Of a stretch of DNA of 64,000 nt, positions 1-7,564 are shown piece after piece. The notes beneath the pieces are model-generated. The model did not search any database and was not told the origin of the DNA. It saw nothing but the letters and a program-made list of their open reading frames with translations. This DNA is from Terriglobus roseus (GTDB lineage: Bacteria > Acidobacteriota > Terriglobia > Terriglobales > Acidobacteriaceae): contig NZ_LT629690.1 of assembly GCF_900102185.1 (NCBI RefSeq), positions 1,674,001-1,738,000 on the forward strand, given 5' to 3'. A program made the translations under genes and the position numbers. Every line of letters begins with the position of its first letter. The first letter of the stretch is position 1.

Positions 1-1
1 G

Positions 2-574
2 ATGGCCGAGGACGAAGGGCATTTCAACATTGACGACGTGGTCCGTGGGTTGAGCGCGAAGCTGGTGCGACGGCATCCGCATATCTTTGGCGACGTGGTT
101 GCCGAGACAGCAGGCGACGTCGTTCAGACGTGGGATGCCGTGAAGCAGAAGGAGCGTGAAGGCAAGCCAGCGAAGGATGATGGATTGCTGGGCGAGGTGC
201 CGCGCTTCGTGCCCGCGCTTGTTGAGGCTCGCAAGCTGGGGTCTAAGGCTGCCAAGGTCGGCTTTGATTGGCCGGATGCCAGCGGCTTATTGGACAAGGT
301 ACAGGAAGAGATCGCCGAGGTTCGTGAAGAGATGACGGCGAACCCTAATCCCGATTTGCTGGAAGAAGAGATTGGTGATCTGTACTTTGTGCTGACGAAT
401 CTTTCGCGGCATTTGCATGTGGATCCAGAACAGGCGTTGAAGAAAGCGAATACCAAGTTTCGCCGGAGATTTCGCGCGATGGAGCAGATGGCCGGTGAAG
501 AATTTGCGGCATTGCCGCTGGACGAAAAAGATGCGCTTTGGAATAAGGCAAAGCTCAAGGAGAAGAGCCTGTGA
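2..574 (+). CDS. mazG: MazG nucleoside triphosphate pyrophosphohydrolase (5' partial)
   Basis: MazG hydrolyses NTPs to NMP and PPi and cleans nucleotide pools. The 190 visible residues match the second half of the family: an RRHPHIFGDV segment, then KVGFDWPD, then the metal-binding EEIGDLYFVLTNLSRHL helix and the KFRRRFRAME tail. Family members are about 260 residues, so roughly the first 70 lie left of the window, and the ATG at position 2 is probably internal. The stop overlaps the next gene by 4 nt, which implies translational coupling with the GNAT gene. Family assignment is secure. Confidence 0.93.
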   Translation: MAEDEGHFNIDDVVRGLSAKLVRRHPHIFGDVVAETAGDVVQTWDAVKQKEREGKPAKDDGLLGEVPRFVPALVEARKLGSKAAKVGFDWPDASGLLDKVQEEIAEVREEMTANPNPDLLEEEIGDLYFVLTNLSRHLHVDPEQALKKANTKFRRRFRAMEQMAGEEFAALPLDEKDALWNKAKLKEKSL

Positions 575-1320
575 GTGAGCTTCGTGTGGAGCAGTTGCAT
601 ACGTTAGAAGAGTTTGATGCCTGCGTTCATTTGCAGCAAAAGACCTGGCAGTATTCCGCGGGTGAGTTACTGCCGCGTCGGGTGTTTTTTCTTGCCGATA
701 AGTTAGGCGGACACGTGCTGGGTGCGTGGGACGGCGATACCTTGGTGGGATTCAACTTAGGCTTAGCTGCTCAGCGCAATGGCATGGGATATATCCATTC
801 GCAGATGTTGGCAGTATTACCGGAGTATCGCAATAGCGGCCTGGGGCGCACGATGAAGCTTCGGCAGCGCGATATTGCATTGGAGCAGGGGATCAAGCTG
901 ATTGAGTGGACTTATGATCCGCTGGAAATAAAGAACAGTTTTTTTAACCTCGCGCGTCTGGGTGCTATTAGTCGGAGATATATTCCGGACTTTTACGGGG
1001 CATCGTCATCGCCGCTACAAGGTGGTTTACCTACGGATCGCCTCTATGCGGAATGGTGGATTGATTCGGATCATGCAAAGCGCGTGATGGCACGCGAGCC
1101 GATCAAAGAGATGATAGTTGCCAGTGTCTCTGTACCTGCCCAGATTTATGCGTGGAAGGCGGATGGTGACAAACATGCCGTGGAGACGCAATCACGGGTG
1201 AGGGAAGCGTTAGAGCGGCATTTTGCTGAAGGGCTTTCTGTCATTGGTTATAACCGCGCCGAAGACGGCACCGGTGTATTCCTGCTCGGATCAGCGCCGG
1301 CTGAATTTCCAAAGTATTAG
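571..1320 (+). CDS. GNAT family acetyl/succinyltransferase, COG3375-like
   Basis: A 249-residue acyl-CoA transferase of the GNAT fold. The acyl-CoA loop appears as LPEYRNSGLGRTMKLRQRD near residues 84-102, followed by the EWTYDPLEIKNSFFNLARLG segment typical of the COG3375 subgroup. The gene starts inside mazG (4-nt overlap) and ends just before the enolase-superfamily gene. In other bacteria this subgroup sits beside N-succinylamino acid racemase, where the GNAT enzyme succinylates D-amino acids. That role is inferred here from context only; the acyl donor and acceptor cannot be read from sequence. Confidence 0.85.
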   Translation: MSELRVEQLHTLEEFDACVHLQQKTWQYSAGELLPRRVFFLADKLGGHVLGAWDGDTLVGFNLGLAAQRNGMGYIHSQMLAVLPEYRNSGLGRTMKLRQRDIALEQGIKLIEWTYDPLEIKNSFFNLARLGAISRRYIPDFYGASSSPLQGGLPTDRLYAEWWIDSDHAKRVMAREPIKEMIVASVSVPAQIYAWKADGDKHAVETQSRVREALERHFAEGLSVIGYNRAEDGTGVFLLGSAPAEFPKY

Positions 1321-1326
1321 GAGTTG

Positions 1327-2439
1327 ATGATGAAGATTGATGCGATTGTTCTGCGCGAAATCAAGATGCCGCTTGTGCATCCCTTCCGTACCAGCTTTGG
1401 TTTGACGACGGATCGTCGCATTCTTCTGATTGAGTTGCAGAGTGAAGGGTTTACTGCGTGGGGCGAGTGCGTTGCGGGTGAGCACCCATTCTTTTCTGAC
1501 GAAATGATCGATACCGCGTGGTTCATCACAGAGCATGAACTGGCGCCGCGGTTGGTGGGTAAGGATATTGCAGCAGGACGTGATGTTCCGTCACTACTGT
1601 TGCAGGTGCGTGGACATCGCATGGCCAAAGCTGCGCTCGAGAATGCTGTTTGGGATCTGGAGGCTCAAGTCAAACAAATATCTCTGGCGAAGCTGTTGGG
1701 CGGCACGCGCGAGAAGATTGCCTGCGGTGTTTCTATTGGCATGGAGATGGATATTCCGAAACAGCTTGACCGCGTTGCGAAGGAAGTTGCCGCGGGATAT
1801 CAGCGCATTAAATTGAAGTGCCAGCCGGGCTATGACTCGGAGATGTTTGCTGCTGTACGTGAACGGTGGCCGGATATTCTTCTGAGTTGCGATGCGAATT
1901 CTGCTTATAAGTTGAGCGATGCGGATCACATTGCATCATGGGACCAGTACAAGCTGCTGATGATTGAACAGCCGCTCTGGTACGACGATTTCTATTTCCA
2001 TGCGCAGTTACAGAAACGCATTCATACCGCGATCTGTCTGGATGAATGCATTCGCAATTCGCGTGATGCTCAGGCTGCATTGGAATTAGGCAGTGGTCGA
2101 ATTATCAACATCAAGGTCGGTCGCGTGGGCGGCTTTACGGAAGCGATTGCTGTGCATGATGTGGCGCAGAAACACGGCGTGCCGGTGTGGTGCGGCGGAA
2201 TGCTGGAGAGTGGCGTTGGGCGTGTGCAGAATATTGCACTGAGCAGCTTGCCGAATTTTTCGCTGCCAGGCGATGTCTCCGCTTCTGCACGTTATTGGAC
2301 AGAAGACATTATTGAGCCGGAAGTTACTGTCAGCCGCGAAGGTGAGATTGTTGTTCCTCTGGCTGCAGGCCGTGGTTATGAAGTGCGACGAGATCGCGTG
2401 GAAGCGCTCACAGTTCGGCAGCAGCGCATTACGGCTTAA
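1327..2439 (+). CDS. menC: o-succinylbenzoate synthase / N-succinylamino acid racemase (enolase superfamily)
   Basis: A muconate-lactonizing subgroup enzyme of 370 residues. The catalytic KxK pair is K162/K164 (RIKLKCQPG). Metal ligands are D189 (SCDANSAY), E214 (IEQPLW) and D239 (LDECIRN), and the second base is K263 (NIKVGRVGG). All are present, so the enzyme should be active. An AGGAG at 1319-1323 favours ATG 1327 or 1330 over the in-frame TTG 1324. The partner GNAT gene upstream argues for racemase activity on N-succinylamino acids. Menaquinone synthesis (MenC) is the alternative; no other men genes are in the window. The 3' end overlaps the convergent gene by 11 bp. Confidence 0.88.
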   Translation: MMKIDAIVLREIKMPLVHPFRTSFGLTTDRRILLIELQSEGFTAWGECVAGEHPFFSDEMIDTAWFITEHELAPRLVGKDIAAGRDVPSLLLQVRGHRMAKAALENAVWDLEAQVKQISLAKLLGGTREKIACGVSIGMEMDIPKQLDRVAKEVAAGYQRIKLKCQPGYDSEMFAAVRERWPDILLSCDANSAYKLSDADHIASWDQYKLLMIEQPLWYDDFYFHAQLQKRIHTAICLDECIRNSRDAQAALELGSGRIINIKVGRVGGFTEAIAVHDVAQKHGVPVWCGGMLESGVGRVQNIALSSLPNFSLPGDVSASARYWTEDIIEPEVTVSREGEIVVPLAAGRGYEVRRDRVEALTVRQQRITA

Positions 2440-3289
2440 CGGCAGGGATTGCCAGGAGGGTATTCACCGCATCGTGTACCGAAGGTGCGGTTGGAAGAAA
2501 GCGTACGTCTGTAACAGTCAGTGTTTGTTGATACGGCGCAACATGCACCATTAGCTCGCGGAGTTTTACATCCATCTTGATTTCCGAGAAGGCGTCGTGC
2601 GTAAGGCTGACTGGTTTCTGCTCATAAGAGAGGGTGCCGCCCTGGTAGACACGCGCCAGGATGCCGAACATGAGGTTCAAGTTCTGAATAATGCGTACCT
2701 CGATACGCGTTAGATGGTGCGTTTCAGCGTCGATCCAGATGCGTCCGGCAATGCCCATGAGCAGTGACTGGGTTGTAGAGCCAGGATGAAATTGGGGGTT
2801 GGGAGCGTAGTCAAGAACGACCTGCTGCCTTGGATAATTCGGAAGCTGTGGCTGTCCCGCAACGGGCGTGAACAGCATGGCTTTGGGCAGCGTTTTCATC
2901 AGCTCAATGCCATACTTATCGCTGCTTTCAGATTTCTGGCGGCGCTTGCGGACGTCCTCCGGTGTAAGTGCGCGAAGACGTGCCAATTCACCAGTTTCTT
3001 CTTCAGCTGTTAACGGACGTCCTTTAAACGTAAGGGTGCGGGAGATATTGCCGTCCTCGGTCTCGATGACTTCGCGGATGCTGTCTTCTTTTTGATCAAG
3101 GCGATGGATGCGATATTGCAAACCCCATCCGCGATGGTGGAAGTCGTCCAATTGGAATTGGACCGCCTGCTGAAGAATGGCGGAGATTGAAGACGGGCTG
3201 AGAGATTCTTGTGCCCGTGCAGTAAAGCTGGAGAAAAGACTGGTCATGACCAGCCACACAAAGTACTGATTCCGAACGATTCTCAACAT
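2429..3289 (-). CDS. Secreted hypothetical protein
   Basis: 286 residues with a signal peptide (hydrophobic VWLVMTSLFSSFTARAQE, cleavage probably after ARA). The rest is soluble, with paired beta-strand patterns such as GRIWIDAETHHLTRIEVRI, reminiscent of outer-membrane lipoprotein-sorting (LolA/DUF-like) folds that read a mature sugar or lipid target. I do not recognise a specific family. It is transcribed towards menC and overlaps its end by 11 bp. Its start is divergent from the bactofilin gene, so the 135-bp gap at 3290-3424 should hold both promoters. Confidence 0.75.
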   Translation of the reverse strand: MLRIVRNQYFVWLVMTSLFSSFTARAQESLSPSSISAILQQAVQFQLDDFHHRGWGLQYRIHRLDQKEDSIREVIETEDGNISRTLTFKGRPLTAEEETGELARLRALTPEDVRKRRQKSESSDKYGIELMKTLPKAMLFTPVAGQPQLPNYPRQQVVLDYAPNPQFHPGSTTQSLLMGIAGRIWIDAETHHLTRIEVRIIQNLNLMFGILARVYQGGTLSYEQKPVSLTHDAFSEIKMDVKLRELMVHVAPYQQTLTVTDVRFLPTAPSVHDAVNTLLAIPAVKP

Positions 3290-3424
3290 GGGCGACGTCT
3301 AACTCTGCCGTAGGATGCCTTCCTAGCCTACTAGGTGACTTTGCAGATGCGGACTCAATCTCGCGTTGCCGTGCAGCCTGCACTTGATTAGACTCACCGG
3401 GAGGTCAAGAGGAGAGTGCGGACG

Positions 3425-3760
3425 ATGGCAGTAGAGGGAGCAACGGTTCTGGGAAAATCGATTCATGTAAGCGGTGAAATTTCCGGTGCGGAAGATGTCA
3501 TCGTTCATGGCAAGCTGCAGGGCAGCGTTTCGCTGAAGGAAAGCCGTCTAACAGTGGGTCCAGATGCTCAAGTAGATGCGGAATTGCACGTGCACGACGC
3601 GATTTTCATGGGCGAAGTGAAAGGCAATGTAACGGCGACAGGGCGAGTAGAGCTACGCAAGGGAGGCTCGCTGATGGGCGATCTCAACGCGGCTCGGTTG
3701 TCGATCGAAGAAGGTTCAGCGATTCAAGGAAAAGTCTCGCTTAGCGGTACGAAGGAATAG
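3425..3760 (+). CDS. Bactofilin family cytoskeletal protein
   Basis: Bactofilins polymerise into membrane-associated filaments that organise envelope synthesis and cell shape. The 112 residues show the expected short right-handed beta-helix: regularly spaced G-x-hydrophobic rungs such as VHGKLQGSV, MGEVKGNVTATGRVEL and LMGDLNAARL. The N-terminus is the usual short polar tail (MAVEGATVLGKSIHV). An AGGAG at 3410-3414 sits 10 nt before ATG 3425; an in-frame GTG at 3416 is too close to it. No M23 peptidase partner is adjacent. Confidence 0.9.
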   Translation: MAVEGATVLGKSIHVSGEISGAEDVIVHGKLQGSVSLKESRLTVGPDAQVDAELHVHDAIFMGEVKGNVTATGRVELRKGGSLMGDLNAARLSIEEGSAIQGKVSLSGTKE

Positions 3761-3778
3761 CGCTTTCGTTTTAAGCGC
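3760..3778. terminator. Weak hairpin after the bactofilin gene
   Basis: GCGCTT and AAGCGC arms flank a 7-nt loop starting right at the bactofilin stop. There is no T-tract after it, so it may only be a 3' stabilising stem. Confidence 0.35.
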
Positions 3779-3825
3779 AGCGATTAACCGGACAAAATGC
3801 GCCGGAGGCAGAACTGGGGGTAGAT

Positions 3826-4443
3826 GTGCGTCTATTTGGTGGAAGCGAATCACGTGGATCGGGAACGAAAGCGAGTGCTCGCATCCCCAGGCCTTCCAGT
3901 GGATGGACCCAGCTCCAGAAATCGCTGCGCGAACAGGAAGGTTTGCGAATCCTGGATATCGGTCCCACGTCGTCTACGAATATCAACTTCCTTACAGCGT
4001 TGGGGCACAGTGTGTACATGGCGAATCTCGTGGAGGATGCTATCGATCCGAAATGGGCGCAGCCGGATGCAGACACGCCTTTTCCTGTAGAGGATTTTGT
4101 ACGTCAGAATCTGGATTTTGGCGACAGGCTCTTCGATACGGTGTTTTTCTGGGATGTTGCTGATTACTTCCCAACTGAATTGCGCGCGGCAGTCGTGAAC
4201 CGTATTCATGAGGTAATGCAGCCTGGTGGGCAACTACTGGCCTTCTTTCATGTCAAGCCTGAAAGCGGGCTACAACGCTACCATCTGCGTGACGACGCCC
4301 AAGTCGATACCCAGTTTGCCGCGGAGGCCGAGGTGCGCAATACGCTGACCAATCGGCAAATTGAACAACTCTTCAACGAGTTCACGAGTTATAAATTCTT
4401 TCTTGCAAAAGACAATCTGAGAGAAGTGCTTGTAACTCGATAG
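3826..4443 (+). CDS. Class I SAM-dependent methyltransferase-like protein
   Basis: 205 residues from a GTG start preceded by a GGGGGTAG-type ribosome site. Rossmann strand 1 is LRILDIGPTSSTNINFL (about residues 41-57). The post-motif segment FDTVFFWDVADYF and RIHEVMQPGGQLLAFFHVK (strand 5 region) are standard for methyltransferases. The usual glycine loop GxGxG is replaced by GPTSSTN, so SAM binding is not assured. The N-terminal 35 residues are basic and Ser/Gly rich. An ATG at 3824 opens a different, shorter frame without homology signs. Substrate unknown. A strong terminator follows. Confidence 0.7.
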   Translation: MRLFGGSESRGSGTKASARIPRPSSGWTQLQKSLREQEGLRILDIGPTSSTNINFLTALGHSVYMANLVEDAIDPKWAQPDADTPFPVEDFVRQNLDFGDRLFDTVFFWDVADYFPTELRAAVVNRIHEVMQPGGQLLAFFHVKPESGLQRYHLRDDAQVDTQFAAEAEVRNTLTNRQIEQLFNEFTSYKFFLAKDNLREVLVTR

Positions 4444-4444
4444 G

Positions 4445-4484
4445 CAAGACAAAAGGGGAAGCCGATGGCTTCCCCTTTGTCTTG
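4445..4484. terminator. Bidirectional rho-independent terminator
   Basis: Arms CAAGACAAAAGGGGAAGCC and GGCTTCCCCTTTGTCTTG pair almost completely with a GAT loop and one bulged A. It lies between the methyltransferase (+) and the small basic protein (-), both of which it can terminate. Confidence 0.85.
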
Positions 4485-4499
4485 ATCAATATTCCGATA

Positions 4500-4781
4500 T
4501 TACTTCTGTGACTTGCGGGTTTCAGCCCAACGCTTCTTCTGTGCGTCGGCAATTCGCTTACGCGCCTCTGCGCTCAAAGTGCGCTTCTTGGGAGTCGCCT
4601 TGGAAGCAGATGTCGTGATGCTCTTGCGTGGACGTCCCACAGCCTTCTTTACCGCCGGGGCAGCACTGCTACCGCCAGCAAGCAATGCACGCGCCTGCTG
4701 CAGCTTTGCAATCTGCGCATCAATCTCTGCAAGAATACGATTTACTTCCAAGAAAACCCCCCGAAGAGCATAAATGCTCAT
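4500..4781 (-). CDS. Small basic AT-hook-like protein
   Basis: 93 residues. Residues 8-35 form an amphipathic helix (EVNRILAEIDAQIAKLQQAR) suited to dimerisation. A GRPRK AT-hook core follows near residue 49, then a Lys/Arg-rich tail with KKRTLSAEARKRIADAQKKR. The layout resembles small nucleoid or histone-like DNA-binding proteins, and DNA binding is inferred from the GRP core and charge. No Shine-Dalgarno sequence is evident. The first codons lie in a perfect GAGCAT-AA-ATGCTC dyad (4766-4779), which could mask the start. Confidence 0.7.
   Translation of the reverse strand: MSIYALRGVFLEVNRILAEIDAQIAKLQQARALLAGGSSAAPAVKKAVGRPRKSITTSASKATPKKRTLSAEARKRIADAQKKRWAETRKSQK
4766..4779. promoter_or_regulatory. 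Palindrome over the start of the AT-hook-like gene
   Basis: GAGCAT and ATGCTC are perfect arms separated by AA and cover codons 1-5 of the minus-strand gene. It could be a translational hairpin or a protein site; this may also be chance in a short stretch. Confidence 0.4.
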
Positions 4782-4869
4782 TGAGACAAAGTTTAGATCA
4801 AAGACTGCCTATTTGGATACAGATTGGAGTAACACAAATCAAGACATAGGTAATCACTTTGTTGTCAGA

Positions 4870-7233
4870 TTAGAAACTATCTGTACGGGATGAAGTAAGT
4901 GAATAGCCCGGATTTTCATCCGTATCTTCAAAACGGGAAACTGCTCCCAACCCTCGTCGCTGGCTACCGTCGTCAATCGCTGCCCTTAACTGCTGCGATG
5001 TTACTGTGCGATCGTTCGCATAGGATGCCGCAAGGCGAGTCAGCGCAAAGGACACAATGTCAGAGTGATGCAGATCATCCATGTGCGGATCTCGCCGCAT
5101 ATTCAGCCAGAGACGATGTACAAGTTGGACATCGCTGGCCGGAATAGTGGGTGCGTGAGGACCAATATGAAAACTCTCTGCCTCACCCGTTGGTGGTACG
5201 ACATAGAAGGTGAATTGGCGTTTGGGTTCAGGTAATGCTTCCCACGCCTGGCCTACGTGATAGGCCTGCTCTTGAGCCGTTAATTTCGTGGATAGACCAG
5301 AAACTACCGCGGCTACGTCTAGAGAATTTGCCGTGCGAACAATGGCGGCGAAGATATCTCCTGCAGGAACTACCACTAGACCAATATGTTTGCCAAAGCT
5401 TTCTGCAACGGAGACAGCCTTAGTGAACAACATTTGTTCGTGCTCGCTGAAGAGCTGCTCAGAAGCGTCAACATATTCGGGCCCGCCTGCGCCCATCATT
5501 CGTGCCGCGAGAACGACGATGTCCTGTTCTTCCGTATCGGTGCGCGCCAAAGCCCATTTCAAAGCATGCGGAGTAGCAGCATCGCGCATGGTTACCAATA
5601 CGCCGCCTGGACGAATGGCAAGATCATCACGACCGACTTCTTCCGAATGCTCTAACTGGAAGTGTTCCTTCATCTGACGTTCTGTTTGTTTATGACGGCG
5701 TTTGTTATCCCGTTCCGACAAAGAGAAGATGATGAAGAATCCGATGGCGAAAATAATTCCGCTAACTGTAGCTACTGATTTCGTAAAGAGGTTCACGACA
5801 GCTGTGGTGAACAGCACGAGGAAGACACAGAATAGGCCAATCGGCAGTTCGGTCTTACCAATGCGAAGGTTCACGGGAACCTTCGCGCCACGTTCGCCCT
5901 TATATTTCCAGCGAAGAACGAGCATTGCCAGCGCATTGAAGGTGAAGCTCCAAATGACGCCGAAGGCGTACGCTTCGCCGATCATGATGACGTCGCCGCG
6001 CGTTACTACGATGACGAAGAGCTGAATCAACGCCACCATGTTCACGATGCGGTAGCTGGTGCCGAAGCGCTTCTGTGGCTTGCGGAACCAATCCGCTAGT
6101 ACGCCATCTTCTGCCACGCGCATAAGTACGCCCGTGGAGCCCACGATGGCGGTGTTCACGGCGCCGCCCAGAATCATGAAGCCGACGATCACTACGAAGA
6201 CTCGGAAGGCAACGCGGAGCGCCAGCGGGCCGACCATGTACATCGCCATGCCAGCGATCAGGTTGTCACGGTACACGCTGACACGAACGCTGTCAGGAAT
6301 GAGCATGACCGCCAGTAGAGAGCCCAGCCCAGTGAAGACCATGCTGTAAATGGCGATGACCAAAGCAGCGCGCTTAAGGTTCTTCAGCTTAGGATGTTCA
6401 ATTTCGCGATTGACTTGTGCGAGCGATTCTTCGCCAGACATCGCCAGCACTGAGTGACCGAAGGCCATTAGGACGCCGAAGAGTCCGAGGTTCTTCGCGA
6501 ACTGAGTGTTTTTCAGGAAGCCCAGAGCATCGGGGCTGAACTTGAAGTTTGCGGGTGTCGGGAACGGAGGTAGGGTGGCTCCGTTGTGTCCTACGCTGAA
6601 CAGTCCCCAGCCAATAAGAATGATCACCATCACGGTGGTGACCTTCATGATGGTGAGAGCCTTTTCGCTGGATTCTTCAATGCCCTTGATGTTCTGCCAC
6701 CAGAAGAAAAAGGTGATCAGAACGGCGATGAACGCCGAGGTATGGTTCACATTGAACTGGTGCGGTACGCCTGCTGCGTTCACAGCCCAATGGTGATACC
6801 GGGGTGAAGCTGCGGCCTGAGAGAGCAGGCCATTAAGAAGACCGACGATATATTGTCCGGCCGATACGCCTGAGATGGGGCCTGTGAGGACGTAATCGAA
6901 CATCAGCGCGGAGACGCTGACCTTGGCGAAGGTGCCCCCCAGAGCCTCCTTCACGATGCGGTAGACGCCACCGCGTGTGTACATGGAACAGCTCTCCACG
7001 TAAACCGCTCGCACCGCATAAGAGAAGAACATGGTGCCCAGGATGAGCCAGGGGGCGGATTTGCCAACCGCCTCTTCCGCGATGCCACCCGCATAAAAAG
7101 CCGAAGATCCAAGATCGTTGAGAACGATGGCGGCCGCTCGCCAAAAGGAAATGAAGGTCAGCATCACAGAGGATGCGACCACGAGGCGAACACGATTCGG
7201 AACGGGTGGTGTGTAAGTGCGTTTCGACGCCAT
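4870..7233 (-). CDS. APC superfamily amino acid permease with C-terminal universal stress-like region
   Basis: 787 residues from ATG 7233. Residues about 15-510 carry twelve or so hydrophobic segments of the APC fold, beginning with VRLVVASSVMLTFISFWRAA and including FGHSVLAMSGEESLAQVNRE. Residues about 530-787 are cytoplasmic and resemble a UspA fold (GGVLVTMRDAATPHALKWAL ... LDVAAVVSGLS), perhaps a nucleotide-sensing regulatory domain. An in-frame GTG at 7278 would add 15 residues without a clear ribosome site. Substrate unknown; an amino acid is likely. It is monocistronic, with the small membrane protein gene just upstream on the same strand. Confidence 0.85.
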   Translation of the reverse strand: MASKRTYTPPVPNRVRLVVASSVMLTFISFWRAAAIVLNDLGSSAFYAGGIAEEAVGKSAPWLILGTMFFSYAVRAVYVESCSMYTRGGVYRIVKEALGGTFAKVSVSALMFDYVLTGPISGVSAGQYIVGLLNGLLSQAAASPRYHHWAVNAAGVPHQFNVNHTSAFIAVLITFFFWWQNIKGIEESSEKALTIMKVTTVMVIILIGWGLFSVGHNGATLPPFPTPANFKFSPDALGFLKNTQFAKNLGLFGVLMAFGHSVLAMSGEESLAQVNREIEHPKLKNLKRAALVIAIYSMVFTGLGSLLAVMLIPDSVRVSVYRDNLIAGMAMYMVGPLALRVAFRVFVVIVGFMILGGAVNTAIVGSTGVLMRVAEDGVLADWFRKPQKRFGTSYRIVNMVALIQLFVIVVTRGDVIMIGEAYAFGVIWSFTFNALAMLVLRWKYKGERGAKVPVNLRIGKTELPIGLFCVFLVLFTTAVVNLFTKSVATVSGIIFAIGFFIIFSLSERDNKRRHKQTERQMKEHFQLEHSEEVGRDDLAIRPGGVLVTMRDAATPHALKWALARTDTEEQDIVVLAARMMGAGGPEYVDASEQLFSEHEQMLFTKAVSVAESFGKHIGLVVVPAGDIFAAIVRTANSLDVAAVVSGLSTKLTAQEQAYHVGQAWEALPEPKRQFTFYVVPPTGEAESFHIGPHAPTIPASDVQLVHRLWLNMRRDPHMDDLHHSDIVSFALTRLAASYANDRTVTSQQLRAAIDDGSQRRGLGAVSRFEDTDENPGYSLTSSRTDSF

Positions 7234-7343
7234 CTTGTACCGGGCCTGTCCGCTTAATGTGCCAAAGAATGCGCACACGCGAAAAAGCGCCCAGCGGTGA
7301 GTCTACTGCTGGCTGGGATGGCAGTCAATGATGTCGTGTCAGG

Positions 7344-7508
7344 TTAGTGCAGATTGTCTGTTGCGCTGTCTTGTTCGCCGTTGTCCGAAAAGAAGTCGTG
7401 CATGTCTTTGACCAGGGTGATTGCGACAACAATGGCCGAACCTCCCATACCGATAAGGAACATGGGGATGAGCACGTGGGACAGTCCGCGGATGATCAGA
7501 TCCAGCAT
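7344..7508 (-). CDS. Small (54 aa) single-span membrane protein
   Basis: A short frame read by hand. It starts MLDLIIRGLSHVLIPMFLIG, continues through MGGSAIVVAITLVKDMHDFF, and ends in an acidic polar tail. One 22-residue hydrophobic segment is flanked by charges in the pattern expected of a true membrane protein, and codon use matches neighbours. ATG 7508 is divergent from lnt with a 56-bp gap. The length, single transmembrane segment and DMHDFF tail look like a conserved acidobacterial small protein, though I cannot search for homologues. Function unknown. Confidence 0.65.
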   Translation of the reverse strand: MLDLIIRGLSHVLIPMFLIGMGGSAIVVAITLVKDMHDFFSDNGEQDSATDNLH

Positions 7509-7564
7509 CGATGTTCATTGTAATCGCAACACGGGGATTGGCGAGGGGTGCTAGACTCCACGCG

